Assembly: GCA_041477655.1 (NCBI GenBank)
Contig: JBGOUP010000002.1
Location: 1 to 38,605, forward strand
Reading direction: 5' to 3'
Source of the DNA: JBGOUP01 sp041477655
GTDB lineage: Bacteria; Patescibacteriota; UBA1384; 2-12-FULL-50-11
DNA length: 38,605 nt
How positions within the stretch are numbered: the stretch's first letter is position 1; every line of letters begins with the position of its first letter. The notes beneath the pieces are model-generated. The model did no database searches. It worked only from the letters and a program-made list of their open reading frames with translations, and was not told the DNA's origin. Positions 17,901 through 25,006 of the stretch are shown piece by piece. Made by a program: the position numbers and the translations under genes.

Positions 17901-18033
17901 CCAGGTTACCCGTAACACAATTAGGGCATGGAAAAAGGAAATAGAGGTCGCAGAAAGAAGGATCAGAGAGCTTCAAAGACAATTAAATAAGAACAAAAAA
18001 CCTGGTAAGCCTTGGAAGAAAAAGGGAAGATAA
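11935..18033 (+). CDS. secreted RHS/YD-repeat protein with DNRLRE, CBM-like and LamG-like modules and a variable C-terminus
   Basis: 2032 residues. A signal peptide (~1-38, ending ISPARATE) is followed by a DNRLRE-type beta domain (~290-455). Then comes the RHS/YD shell (from ~484; repeats such as YDANGN, YDSTGKLT), interrupted by a CBM-like jelly roll (~905-1088, NPGYES…AWFDSVSLE) and a LamG/concanavalin-like domain (~1522-1732). The RHS core is at ~1832-1935 (GLGGSISLRD…GLYHMGARWYDPSIYRFLSEDP…DPNG). The last ~97 residues after DPNGK are unrelated: one membrane-type helix, GHIQEHLGKIRDKAG, then a very basic helical tail. This is the layout of polymorphic toxins, in which the shell encloses a cleaved C-terminal effector; the effector's activity is not recognised. 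AGGAG precedes the ATG. The stop overlaps the next start as TAATG. Confidence 0.9.
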   Translation: MQDKASIINRLKSSFVYLSVLSLLVQSAPFFISPARATESVGDQSKLDQATYLNGAVEKPEKRTAHSKSFETSDGKGWAEVHQETINYQDGQGNWQPVNNNLATISDPNYAYGNTANRYAAHFKSTLASDFFALQQGSDQISFSLQGGSSVQGTISGTTIIYPNALAGIDFVYSTDSDSVKSQLVLNSEPTSRIVNYQATLSSGLQLSTDSFGNIKVTNGSGTTIWTLPKPSTIQPITHEPIFTNYSSTSLGSNQYQIGFTIPDNFLPVPEKGYPVVIDPSIVLVDSSNTASNYVLQGDPTITYKSSSNNNTIPVGHTTLDEARAFMKFDTSSIPANSSIDSSVFSITMQEERASIPRIKLYSVTQDWNQDDLNWNNQPSVASTFEDSYANDVTYSWWNFDVTNLTKGWYSGSTPNYGFSLRGHDPGVSRRYFFSKYYSSDPNRKFNPYVLIYYHPNSGQGPTPPQMLGTKPWWQTVNSPLAVGNASVNVANGNLAFNFNDVSVQDQGLDVSVSHTYNSQDTYNDKFGYGWTTSANKRLVPSQDRKTVLYVDETGTSFTFRDDDGNGNYLDTPYDASSGFYKQTDHRPNGLTWGLKYDSGADHYIAKSSSNMTYTFDGSGKILEEKDKNANKVTYQYTSGKLTGVVGNSGKTVSLAYDSNGMLASVKDYNDGDSQYSGNGGIVSYLYDNGDLKTLKFQQEGQSNPFATLTFNYTNHRLDSIVDALNNTTSFTYDGSKRVTDIYDAENKHTKIDYTSAGLTKVTTPKYFVDGGDQEKYMTDYYYRTNPYYQTGLVYRQISPKLTNNQNQTVRNITEYDYNDDYQLHATTDPIGAVDASAYDDVSGFLFYQYDENHTLTLEKSYTLSNYDQGDWRLVDSYDGNGTQTSYQYDTNGNVIYKGILDGNINLIHNPGYESNVRDPNVFDPNCSYVKQGLADFWCGTGTGSNNRIYGVDTGTFNDGSKSQYVGFNNNTSSGSVNAFQTINEATRPLPDTDYVLTWNYKNDISSNFYVQIAIIHYDTWGNQIGSTILDSNHYSSSAWDQKSFSFHTPATNSSTGYPYWTSDIFMRAKSDTTGTNAKAWFDSVSLERGTTSSTRTEKAITFTYTDALHSTPTGLPLTETTPEGKTAHYDWDSRGNMLKTTDALNKSTTFTYDANGNKLTKVEPNGNDTLLDPDDYKYAYVYDTRGRIILVKEVKTNNQTTYQYDANGNLIQTTTPNGLITKYTYDKVNRAKTIINPYDYSSNVEYDAQGNPKGIVDPNSNASSVAYDGADRIVQETNPGGQATNYSYDDNNNLKKTDENGKTLQYNYDSTGKLTSETNNQLGSDKTIQYQYDNAGNLTVINNQTGETVNHTYSATGEVTKVTIGAQTTIYTRNKNNQVTKIEKSNGDITEYSYNDDAQFAHIKNSRNNTPYLEYDYGYDANGNRTRITTVTNGNSSETGYQYDNINQLTQSAVVGGLTTNYTYDNAGNITHVAISTGSWTNYTYDGNRLIKKTTSAGSTEYIGYDASGNLTSRDTADKVDFLSHFNNNLINARDNQAGKIENSTQGYTPVYETGKFNQALQLNSQTYISFSSSSNINPNTGTVEMWVKPHWNNGSSTRVFFDYYVDTNSIIRLQKTSTNKLQLFYIRSGANYTATSNSSVTWTNGTWMHLAATWNSTTAKLYVNGQNLSSTNSTYFCDPNLPCDPPWGGRSPKIGFGATTETNPSNYADVSLDEARLSSYVRTSSEISSSYNATSEFTLPHTTTYEYDSHDYLTKITKPDGTVFGYTYDANKRLTKRTKTSASDINYQYDGDKLTQETNNDGSIINKYYYDSQGEILKVTHGSSDYFLTRDGLGGSISLRDGNGNSASSYVYDDWGKLVSKTEQFSMPVRYASYWYDDDAGLYHMGARWYDPSIYRFLSEDPDPGDQNDSITQNEYVYARNNPIRYTDPNGKFAWAFTLAANPEVTAFVLLAYAVILLANNSGIKNRIAGQLGHIQEHLGKIRDKAGQVTRNTIRAWKKEIEVAERRIRELQRQLNKNKKPGKPWKKKGR

Positions 18034-18377
18034 TGATTAAAAGTACAAGGAAAGATATTCAAAAGACCCTTGAAATGGTTAGTAGCTTCGAGGGAAAGTT
18101 TAAAGAAATTAGCTTAAAACACTCAAAAAGCGAGATTCTATCAAAATCTACGCTGGCGGCCGATCTAGCAGACATACAAGAGGCGGCTTTCGCAATCTCT
18201 GACCTAGTCGATAGATTGGATGAATTATTATTGACTCATAAAAATATGGCGGGAAAAGCATTGATTGATTTGACTATACAATTAGACCATATTCAGTATC
18301 ATTACAAAGAAGGCAAAAGAGATATGGAAACTCTGGCTGACCTGCTTTACGAAAAGGCAAAAAGCGACAAATCTTAG
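18033..18377 (+). CDS. candidate immunity protein for the RHS effector
   Basis: 114 residues, predicted all-helical, charged, no signal peptide or recognised domain (KSTRKDIQKTLEMVSSFEGKF…). Its ATG overlaps the RHS stop (TAATG), with AAGGGA upstream in the toxin tail, so translation is coupled. A small cytoplasmic protein directly behind a polymorphic toxin is usually the cognate immunity factor; that role is inferred from position. Codons such as AGA, AGG and ATA are frequent, unlike the housekeeping genes, which suggests import together with the toxin tip. Confidence 0.6.
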   Translation: MIKSTRKDIQKTLEMVSSFEGKFKEISLKHSKSEILSKSTLAADLADIQEAAFAISDLVDRLDELLLTHKNMAGKALIDLTIQLDHIQYHYKEGKRDMETLADLLYEKAKSDKS

Positions 18378-18406
18378 GAAAGCCATTTTTTCCCTAAAAT
18401 ACCTAA

Positions 18407-18499
18407 CTGGTAACTTGTACTACTCCAACTGGCGAATATATTGAGGATTCTAGGAAAATTTTGACAACGTATAAAATATACTATTCAGGGGAATTGTAG
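18407..18499 (+). pseudogene. possible remnant of a displaced effector C-terminus
   Basis: An open stretch of 30 protein-like codons without a start (LVTCTTPTGEYIEDSRKI…YYSGEL), ending in TAG that directly abuts the ATG of the TPR gene. The arrangement copies the effector/immunity junction at 18033. It may be the stump of an older RHS tip; it is short, so chance is possible. An AGGGG for the TPR gene lies inside it. Confidence 0.3.
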
Positions 18500-19084
18500 A
18501 TGACATCAAAGGAAATATCCGAGAAGTATAATAAAGGGCTTGAACACTATAAGAATAGAGATTACAAAAAAGCCCTAAAGGAATATAAAGATATTGTTAA
18601 GTTAGATCCTAATTTTAGCGATGCCGTTAATGATATCGGGCTTTGTTATTTACATCTCAAGAAATACCCTTTGGCATTAGGATACTTTGAGAAAGCAACA
18701 AGTTTAGAGCCTGAAAATTGGGTTCCTCAATCGAATATTGCAATGGCGCTTGTTGGTCAGAAAAGAAATTCAAAGGCTATACCATTTTTCCAGAAGGCGC
18801 TCAAACTGGGTGGCGATGAAGATGTGCTGTTTAATACCGCGGTTAATTTTTATGTATTAGCGGCGAAAGAACACTTAGATGACAATACTAAACAAGCCCA
18901 TCGCTATATAGACAAAGCTATTAAGCTTTATCCCAAGGATGCTGACTTCTTTGTGTTAAGGGGTGACTTGCTAAGTGATCAGAATGAGGGAGAAGCTGCC
19001 TTATATAGTTATCTGAAAGCAAAAGAGCTGGGTGATAGGTCCAAGGCTCTATCCAATAAAATCAATAAGCTCAAAGATAAATGA
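18500..19084 (+). CDS. TPR-repeat protein
   Basis: 194 residues built of tetratricopeptide repeats from the first residues (YNKGLEHYKNRDYKKALKEYKDIVKLDP; FSDAVNDIGLCYLHLKKYPLALGYFEKATSLEP; QSNIAMALVGQKRNSKAIPFFQKALKL; two degenerate repeats after). No signal peptide, so it is a cytoplasmic protein-binding scaffold. It starts at ATG 18500 with AGGGG eight bases upstream. Its position behind the RHS toxin and its AT-rich, AGA-using codons tie it to the RHS cargo, perhaps as a second immunity or adaptor protein. A hairpin repeat begins four bases after the stop. Confidence 0.8.
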   Translation: MTSKEISEKYNKGLEHYKNRDYKKALKEYKDIVKLDPNFSDAVNDIGLCYLHLKKYPLALGYFEKATSLEPENWVPQSNIAMALVGQKRNSKAIPFFQKALKLGGDEDVLFNTAVNFYVLAAKEHLDDNTKQAHRYIDKAIKLYPKDADFFVLRGDLLSDQNEGEAALYSYLKAKELGDRSKALSNKINKLKDK

Positions 19085-19088
19085 ATCT

Positions 19089-19108
19089 CCCTGGGCTCCC
19101 GCCCAGGG
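19089..19108. repeat. REP-like hairpin 3
   Basis: Perfect 8-bp inverted repeat CCCTGGGC / GCCCAGGG around TCCC, with flanks AATCT and AATCTTC. It may also terminate the TPR gene. Confidence 0.65.
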
Positions 19109-19163
19109 AATCTTCTTCTTCGCTCCGCGCCATCTTGCTTGGAAAAGCGGCGGGGGCTCTCAT

Positions 19164-19183
19164 CCACTGGCTTCCGCCCGTGG
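19164..19183. repeat. REP-like hairpin 4
   Basis: CCACTGGC / GCCCGTGG around TTCC (7 of 8 pairs), with flanks TCAT…TATCCTC, matching hairpin 2 at 104-123. Confidence 0.65.
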
Positions 19184-19196
19184 TATCCTCGCTAAG

Positions 19197-19314
19197 AATA
19201 AAAAGTAACGTTGGTTGGACTTTTTGTAAAGAAGATTACACCAATGACTCCAGAGAGGAAACGGTCAAGTCCGCTATTAATTTCTCTAAGAAGCTTGAAA
19301 GGCATTGGAGCTAA
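19197..19314 (+). pseudogene. protein-like fragment without a start
   Basis: An open stretch that ends SNVGWTFCKEDYTNDSREET…SKKLERHWS before TAA. Upstream, the frame runs back through hairpin 4, which is not coding. It may be the end of a lost immunity or effector gene. The rest of 19315-19445 holds nothing I can name. Confidence 0.25.
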
Positions 19315-19445
19315 CAAGAAAACGCTTAGTAAAACTGCCGGAACTTCAGCGGGTATAGTTGATATAAAAGTAGCGTTTCAGCCATATCAGCGTTACTCAT
19401 CAAACCTATGTATGATCGAAGGTGCGGAGGTCATTCAGCATGGAT

Positions 19446-22400
19446 CTACGGTGACGTTTCTTGCAAGCTAAAGACGTTGTTGCGGGCGTTGACGATGAAG
19501 GCTCGGCGGACCCCGCCGTAGTAGCCAATTACCCGGTAGGTGTCGGTCTGGCCTAATGTCTGACTAGCGCTCAAGGTAAAAGCCAAATCTTCTGGGTCGG
19601 GCAACCAGTCGAGCAGGTATTTTTTATTGCTGGTGTCACACGAGCCATCAACCTTGTAGGAGCCACAGTAACTAAAGCCTCGGGCGGGATCATCGAGCGT
19701 GGTTCGGCCAGGTTGATAGACCAATGCCGCGCCAATGCCCATAGTTGTCACCAGTATCGATCCCCCGTTGTCTAAACGACTAAAGCCAGCCAGCATAGTA
19801 GTTTTATCCGAAGTCAAAGCCGGATCGTCGGTGATGTTGTTAGGATAATAACCTTCTTGCTCGGATCGACCGATGGTTGAGGCAAATGATCGCGACGGCC
19901 CAGACAGAATCATGCTGGGGCTATCGCCGGTTTTACGCCAAGCCGAGCCTGGGTTAATAACACCGAGGCTGGCTCCAGCTGTATAGCCAGAAATATCACT
20001 TTTGTCTTGGCTGGATCTTCCCATACTTCCCAAATGCCGCAATTGCTGGCCGTCGCAGGCTTGAGGACCGACGGATGGCTGGCCGACATAGGTACAGGTT
20101 TTGTCGATAGATGAGCGGGTAATTTTGAAACTATCTCGGTCTGTTGTTCCCGAAGGCAAGGCGTCATAGGCGCCGTCAATCATTCGCCTGCCGTCGAGCG
20201 TCGAGCTGCCATTATCAGCTAATGTAAATGTCTCACTGCCAGACGAGCTGGTTTCCGGCGTGCCCAGAATTCGCGGGCCAAAAACAGTCGCGTTATCAAA
20301 ATCGTGACCGTCAAATCGCTGTTTGCCACCAAAGTAGACGGCTTTGGTTACAACATTGCCGCCGATATTCTCTTGATAAACATCGAGGCCACCACCAAAC
20401 AGATTAGGCAAATCGCCACTTTGGTTTAAGCCAGACTGATTAAGTGCCCAGCCTGCCTCGTTCGCTCCCGACTTACCGGCGTTGGTCTCTTTCCAAAAAC
20501 TGCCGTCAGTACCGTAGGTAGCGCCGGTCAAAAACAAACTTGAGCTGGCGCTACTGCCACTGCCGGTGGTTATAATCGCCCCGGCACCGTCCTGGCGTGG
20601 TGCCGGTCGGTCTTTAACATTAACACTATTGTCTTTGCCACTGGCTCGAATGGCCCAGGAAATTGCCGTATTCGAGTTGGCCAATCCGCTGGTCACGTCA
20701 GTCTGCCACTCCAAAGCTCCAGCCTTATATGGGTCGAAACCGCCACCGTTCATGTAAAGTTGGTAGTTGCTCAACATTAATGACCGAACGGTTGTGCCGT
20801 CACTGACCAGACCACCAGCTAATCCAGCTAAGGATAACGGTGAAGAAATGAGTTTGGTATTGAGCTGGAGACGGACGTCACTACCGATGGTTCGGGAACT
20901 AATCTTTCCAATATAGAACTGACCAGATTCATAGCCGGCTAAAACAATCGCTCCGCGAGGTATTTGGTTAAGATCGCTAGAATTGGGCGACTTACCTAGA
21001 ACTTCAGCCGAACCATTGGTCGATAAACTAACACCCGACATGGTTTTGTTGAGCTCGCCAACATAGGCCAACGTTACCTTGGCATTTTTACTATCACCTG
21101 ACAGGCCAGTATCGCCAGGATAAGTCGAATCATGTCTAAGCACGACCTGAATTAACGAACCCGGGTGGCTTAGCCCAGCCACATTGCCATGAAAAACCTC
21201 GAAGGTATCGGCCTGTTGTCGCTCAATCGAGATCCTGGCGCCAACGGCCAGGTATTGGGAGGCGGCGTCGCTATCGGGAAAATTAACAGTCCAGCTACCG
21301 TCGCTTGGCCAACTGCCATCTGTTGGCGTTAGACCCGAGTTGTTAGCCGAAGCATCGGTAAAAATAGTGGCACTGGGCGGGAAATTTAGGACTTGCAAAC
21401 TTAACGATCCACCGGGTTTAGCGGGCGAGCTTAAGGGTAGTAGTCGCCAGGTGACTTGAGTCGAAGGGACGCTTGGCAGGTCTAGCACCCAAGTCGTAGC
21501 TGGCCGATAGGCCGAAGAATCCATCTGTTGACTACCGCCGTTAACGACCAAGTGGGAGACCCCATCTGAAGTCGTCGAAACTCGGGCGTTGGCTCCAGAC
21601 GCGGGCAAAGGAATTTTCAGGGCAGATCCTGAAGTATAATTGGTGGTGAAGTCGTTGCTACTGTCTTTCTCTTTACTGGTAAAGTAGAAGATGTTGTTGG
21701 TAATGGCCGAAACGTAACCAAATAATTCACTGTCAATTTGGTCAAAGTTAGACGGGTACTTATCCAGAGTCACTGCGTCGCCAACAGCTAAACCTTCACT
21801 CCCCGTTGTCATAACACATCCGTTGCCAGCACCGACGCAAACCAGCTCACTGTTCTGACGTTGGATCGGCTGAATACTTAAACTTTTAAGAGTGACGTTT
21901 GGGCCACCTCCATAACCAGAGATAGTGACAGTAATGATATTGTCGTTACCGTTAATGGCCGTAATTGATCCCCAGGCTCGAAACTCATTACCCGCCTGGG
22001 TTATTCCAGACAGGTAGACCTTGTCGCCTTGAGCAAACCCAGCCGCACTGCGGTAAATGGTGAAGCTGTTGGTGTCCCCGGGTGAGGTATTGATGGTTAT
22101 AGTAGCAGGGGCGGGGGGAAAATTAACCTGGGCGTTCCACTGCCATCCGGGCTTACCAGAACGATCGGCCAGGCTAGATTGAACGCGGAGAGTGTACTGA
22201 TCGCCGTTGGTAATTTTTTGAGACGCGTCAGCATTGATAACTGCTTTTTTCCAGGATTTGGCGTTTAAATCATAGAAATAGACGTCGTTACTAAAACGTT
22301 GAGCTAACCGGAAGTTGACCCGGTTGTAAGCCAAACAGAGCCTTTGGGTGGCATCAAGACAGTTACGACCGCCAGGTGAGGATCCTTCATTGCCTTGGGC

Positions 22401-24377
22401 TTCGTTGTAACTTCCGCCGTACAAGACCAGCCGGTGGTTCTGTTCATCCAAGGCCAGACTGGACCCATAAAGTGAGTTAGGCACGTCACTGGCATTACCG
22501 CCGCTGATTGGCACGTTGGCCACGAACTGCCAGGCATTTACCGACGGTGTGTAGTACAAAAGTTCGTCTAGCTGGGAGTAGAGACCGCCATCGTAGGAAT
22601 TGCTATCAATCCTGCCGCCAAACAGAGCGATTTTTTTGGTGCCGTCAGTGTCGGTAAAGGCGGTGTGGGCGAAATCCCTGACCGGCTTGGGGTAAGAACG
22701 AAAACTATCCACGGAAAAACCGGTGACGCTTGTTCCGGACACGTCAACTCGATCAACCACTCCCCACAGCCTAGTACTGCCTTTAGTCAAACCAACGATA
22801 TCGCCCAAGGCTGGACAAGCTACGTAGGTATAGGGGCTGGAGGTTTGATGGGGACAAGATTTTTCGCTGACGACATTGACAACGGCGTCCTTAGCGCCGT
22901 TGTTTCCCGACAAGGTGACGCTGGAGAAGGACTGTTTGGTGGAGAACTGGGGATCGCTAACTAAGCCGACCGCCCCTAACTCGCTGGACGGCACATAGCC
23001 GCCGCCAGGATCTTTTTTCTGGGGAGTGTCAGTGGCGTCAGCGCTCAATGTCAAAACCACTGTCGAGTTGCTGCCGTTAGTGGCGATAGATTTAACGGTA
23101 ACATTATAGAGCTTGCCTTGATCGTCGGTCCGGCCACTTAATCGGCCGTAGGTCTGATTATTTTTATCCAGCAGTTGTAGCGCGACAGTTCCGTTGATCC
23201 TCAAACCTTCCAGCGATCCGTAGAGAAGCATAGTCACGTCGTGGCCAGCCTGAAATGTGACTTGGTTTTGTCCGGATTGGCCAAAAGTGAAGAAGCTAAA
23301 GGGCCTGGCGCCACGGAGGATATCCACGTCCCAGCCGCTATCGTTGGTTAGCGAGTCGAGGTTAGGCAAGGCTTGCTTCTGCCAGGTGGCGTCGCCAGCA
23401 ACATCGCCGGAAACATAGGGACCGTTGAGGGAGCTCTCGGGCAAATCGTTCCAAAGTGTCGGTTGCGCCCAAGTCAGCCGGTTGGTAGGACTGGCTACAA
23501 ACAGGTCACCCAAGCCATATTGGTAGAGAACGTCATCGGTCATCGAGGCATCTAGCCAAACTTTCAAATTATTACTAGTGATGACGCCCTCGAATTTACT
23601 TCGAAGATTTCCGGCCGAGATAGTCCCGAAACTGCCGTTGTCCAAAATCGTCCCGGAATCAACAAAACGAGGCAAGTAGGGGATATAAAGCAAGTCTAAT
23701 CCCTGGTAGAGAGAGTGAACGCCGTCCGAGGCTTTTTTGCTCAAGAATTCGTCTTGAGGGCCGTTATATTTAATCGTCCAATAGCTTTCTTCGGTTGGGT
23801 TACTGCCAACTGGCGCGTAAGGATTATAGAAATGGCCCATTTGAGTCAGCGAACTGACTGTCTGGGCGACATCAGGGCTGTTGCCAGGAATATCTTTGAG
23901 CCGAGTATCATTAACGATGTTGGCAATTTGGAAAATCATGGCTGGGTTGCTAGTTGAGTCCTGACTATATAAGTAACCGCCAGTGCTAACCCAAGGTGAC
24001 AGTACCCCAACCGACAGACAGCGGGGCAAGCGGGTTGTATCAGGTTCAACTGTGTAAAGTGTCGAGCGAGGGCTGGGTTTATAAGTAGAAATGTCGCTGA
24101 TTGGGCCGGTTGGAAGATTCTTGTCCAGGTCATAGCCCTTGATAGCGTCAATCGAAGAACCGCTCTTGAGCGTGTTCTCTAAGTCGGTCACGCCGCTTTT
24201 GGCCGCCAGTTCGGCCACACTCGATGAGCCAATCCGATCAGTTGCCGACAACTGCTGATAACGCAGAGCCGCCCCGCCCAAGGCCATGCTGGTAATAATG
24301 GCCACGACCATAATAGTCAGAAGCAGGGCCGAACCCGGACGGCGGACCATAAACGAAGCCATCGGCCGATTGGTCAT
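19446..24377 (-). CDS. giant type IV pilus-associated protein: PilX-like N-terminus with an adhesin body
   Basis: 1643 residues. Residues ~10-38 form a PilX/GspK-type hydrophobic helix (PGSALLLTIMVVAIITSMALGGAAL). The rest is a large Ser/Gly/Thr-rich beta region with Kelch-like stretches around 580-720 (KIALFGGRIDS, NSLYGSSLALDEQNHRLVLYGG, SKSWKKA) and several Cys pairs (e.g. CPHQTSSPYTYVACP). It is the last gene of the pseudopilin operon, where other bacteria carry pilX and the tip adhesin pilY1, so it looks like both functions in one protein. Its start overlaps the previous gene (ATGA). Its 3' end is the boundary of the RHS segment and exists a second time at 11802-11849. Confidence 0.8.
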   Translation of the reverse strand: MTNRPMASFMVRRPGSALLLTIMVVAIITSMALGGAALRYQQLSATDRIGSSSVAELAAKSGVTDLENTLKSGSSIDAIKGYDLDKNLPTGPISDISTYKPSPRSTLYTVEPDTTRLPRCLSVGVLSPWVSTGGYLYSQDSTSNPAMIFQIANIVNDTRLKDIPGNSPDVAQTVSSLTQMGHFYNPYAPVGSNPTEESYWTIKYNGPQDEFLSKKASDGVHSLYQGLDLLYIPYLPRFVDSGTILDNGSFGTISAGNLRSKFEGVITSNNLKVWLDASMTDDVLYQYGLGDLFVASPTNRLTWAQPTLWNDLPESSLNGPYVSGDVAGDATWQKQALPNLDSLTNDSGWDVDILRGARPFSFFTFGQSGQNQVTFQAGHDVTMLLYGSLEGLRINGTVALQLLDKNNQTYGRLSGRTDDQGKLYNVTVKSIATNGSNSTVVLTLSADATDTPQKKDPGGGYVPSSELGAVGLVSDPQFSTKQSFSSVTLSGNNGAKDAVVNVVSEKSCPHQTSSPYTYVACPALGDIVGLTKGSTRLWGVVDRVDVSGTSVTGFSVDSFRSYPKPVRDFAHTAFTDTDGTKKIALFGGRIDSNSYDGGLYSQLDELLYYTPSVNAWQFVANVPISGGNASDVPNSLYGSSLALDEQNHRLVLYGGSYNEAQGNEGSSPGGRNCLDATQRLCLAYNRVNFRLAQRFSNDVYFYDLNAKSWKKAVINADASQKITNGDQYTLRVQSSLADRSGKPGWQWNAQVNFPPAPATITINTSPGDTNSFTIYRSAAGFAQGDKVYLSGITQAGNEFRAWGSITAINGNDNIITVTISGYGGGPNVTLKSLSIQPIQRQNSELVCVGAGNGCVMTTGSEGLAVGDAVTLDKYPSNFDQIDSELFGYVSAITNNIFYFTSKEKDSSNDFTTNYTSGSALKIPLPASGANARVSTTSDGVSHLVVNGGSQQMDSSAYRPATTWVLDLPSVPSTQVTWRLLPLSSPAKPGGSLSLQVLNFPPSATIFTDASANNSGLTPTDGSWPSDGSWTVNFPDSDAASQYLAVGARISIERQQADTFEVFHGNVAGLSHPGSLIQVVLRHDSTYPGDTGLSGDSKNAKVTLAYVGELNKTMSGVSLSTNGSAEVLGKSPNSSDLNQIPRGAIVLAGYESGQFYIGKISSRTIGSDVRLQLNTKLISSPLSLAGLAGGLVSDGTTVRSLMLSNYQLYMNGGGFDPYKAGALEWQTDVTSGLANSNTAISWAIRASGKDNSVNVKDRPAPRQDGAGAIITTGSGSSASSSLFLTGATYGTDGSFWKETNAGKSGANEAGWALNQSGLNQSGDLPNLFGGGLDVYQENIGGNVVTKAVYFGGKQRFDGHDFDNATVFGPRILGTPETSSSGSETFTLADNGSSTLDGRRMIDGAYDALPSGTTDRDSFKITRSSIDKTCTYVGQPSVGPQACDGQQLRHLGSMGRSSQDKSDISGYTAGASLGVINPGSAWRKTGDSPSMILSGPSRSFASTIGRSEQEGYYPNNITDDPALTSDKTTMLAGFSRLDNGGSILVTTMGIGAALVYQPGRTTLDDPARGFSYCGSYKVDGSCDTSNKKYLLDWLPDPEDLAFTLSASQTLGQTDTYRVIGYYGGVRRAFIVNARNNVFSLQETSP

Positions 24378-25006
24378 TGGCTAACTCCCACCGCTAGGCT
24401 TGAAGCGATAGTCAGGTCCGGTTTGTTAGCTTCGGTGGCCGCGGCTTGCTTAATGCCAGCCTCGCGAAGATCCAAGCTGTAACGAAGCAAACCGCATTTG
24501 CCAGAGCAACTATCGGTGTCGGCCATCATCACCTGAAAGTCAGTTGCCTCAACACTGGCGGCGACTAAGCGTCCCTGGTATAGAACCGGCGAGCCAAACT
24601 GACAAACACCTTGGTTGTTCATACTAAAATTCTTGGAAACTAGAGTTTCTTTGGTCGTACTCTGGGCTGGCGAAAAATCGTAGGTTTCTTGGCCGGTCTG
24701 GTTATTATAAGAATAGTGGGCTCGACCAACCTGAACGCAAATGTTCTGGCTTTGATCGCTGGCGAAGCGTTTAATCGTTAGTAAATTATTGGCTGAATCT
24801 ATTTCAATATCGCCTAGCTTGGCCGTGGCTACCGCCCGGCGTAGAGTGTCTGAAGTTGAACGAGCGCCCTCAAGCAGGGCTGAACGATGTTCGGCTCGAA
24901 TCAACAAGTTATTTGAGCCGATAGTGGCCGACAGAGCGATACTGATGGCCAGAAGAAACAAGGTCACCGCCACCAGTAGCTCAATCAGGGTAAAGCCGGA
25001 TTTCAT
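24374..25006 (-). CDS. pseudopilin, PilW/GspJ-like
   Basis: 210 residues. The N-terminal class III signal KSG|FTLIELLVAVTLFLLAIS has Glu at +5 of the mature protein. A pilin-type globular domain follows, with cysteines at CVQVGRA, VCQFG and DSCSGKCG. Order in the operon matches minor pilins H-I-J-K, and position three fits PilW/GspJ. It overlaps the upstream gene by one base and the downstream gene by four, so all are co-translated. Confidence 0.8.
   Translation of the reverse strand: MKSGFTLIELLVAVTLFLLAISIALSATIGSNNLLIRAEHRSALLEGARSTSDTLRRAVATAKLGDIEIDSANNLLTIKRFASDQSQNICVQVGRAHYSYNNQTGQETYDFSPAQSTTKETLVSKNFSMNNQGVCQFGSPVLYQGRLVAASVEATDFQVMMADTDSCSGKCGLLRYSLDLREAGIKQAAATEANKPDLTIASSLAVGVSQ

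Noticed and set aside
19211..19471. Plus-strand frame ending …GAEVIQHGSTVTFLAS that runs into the end of the adhesin gene.
   Set aside because: No start signal, it passes through non-coding debris and overlaps the well-supported minus-strand gene; a competing frame looks more protein-like.
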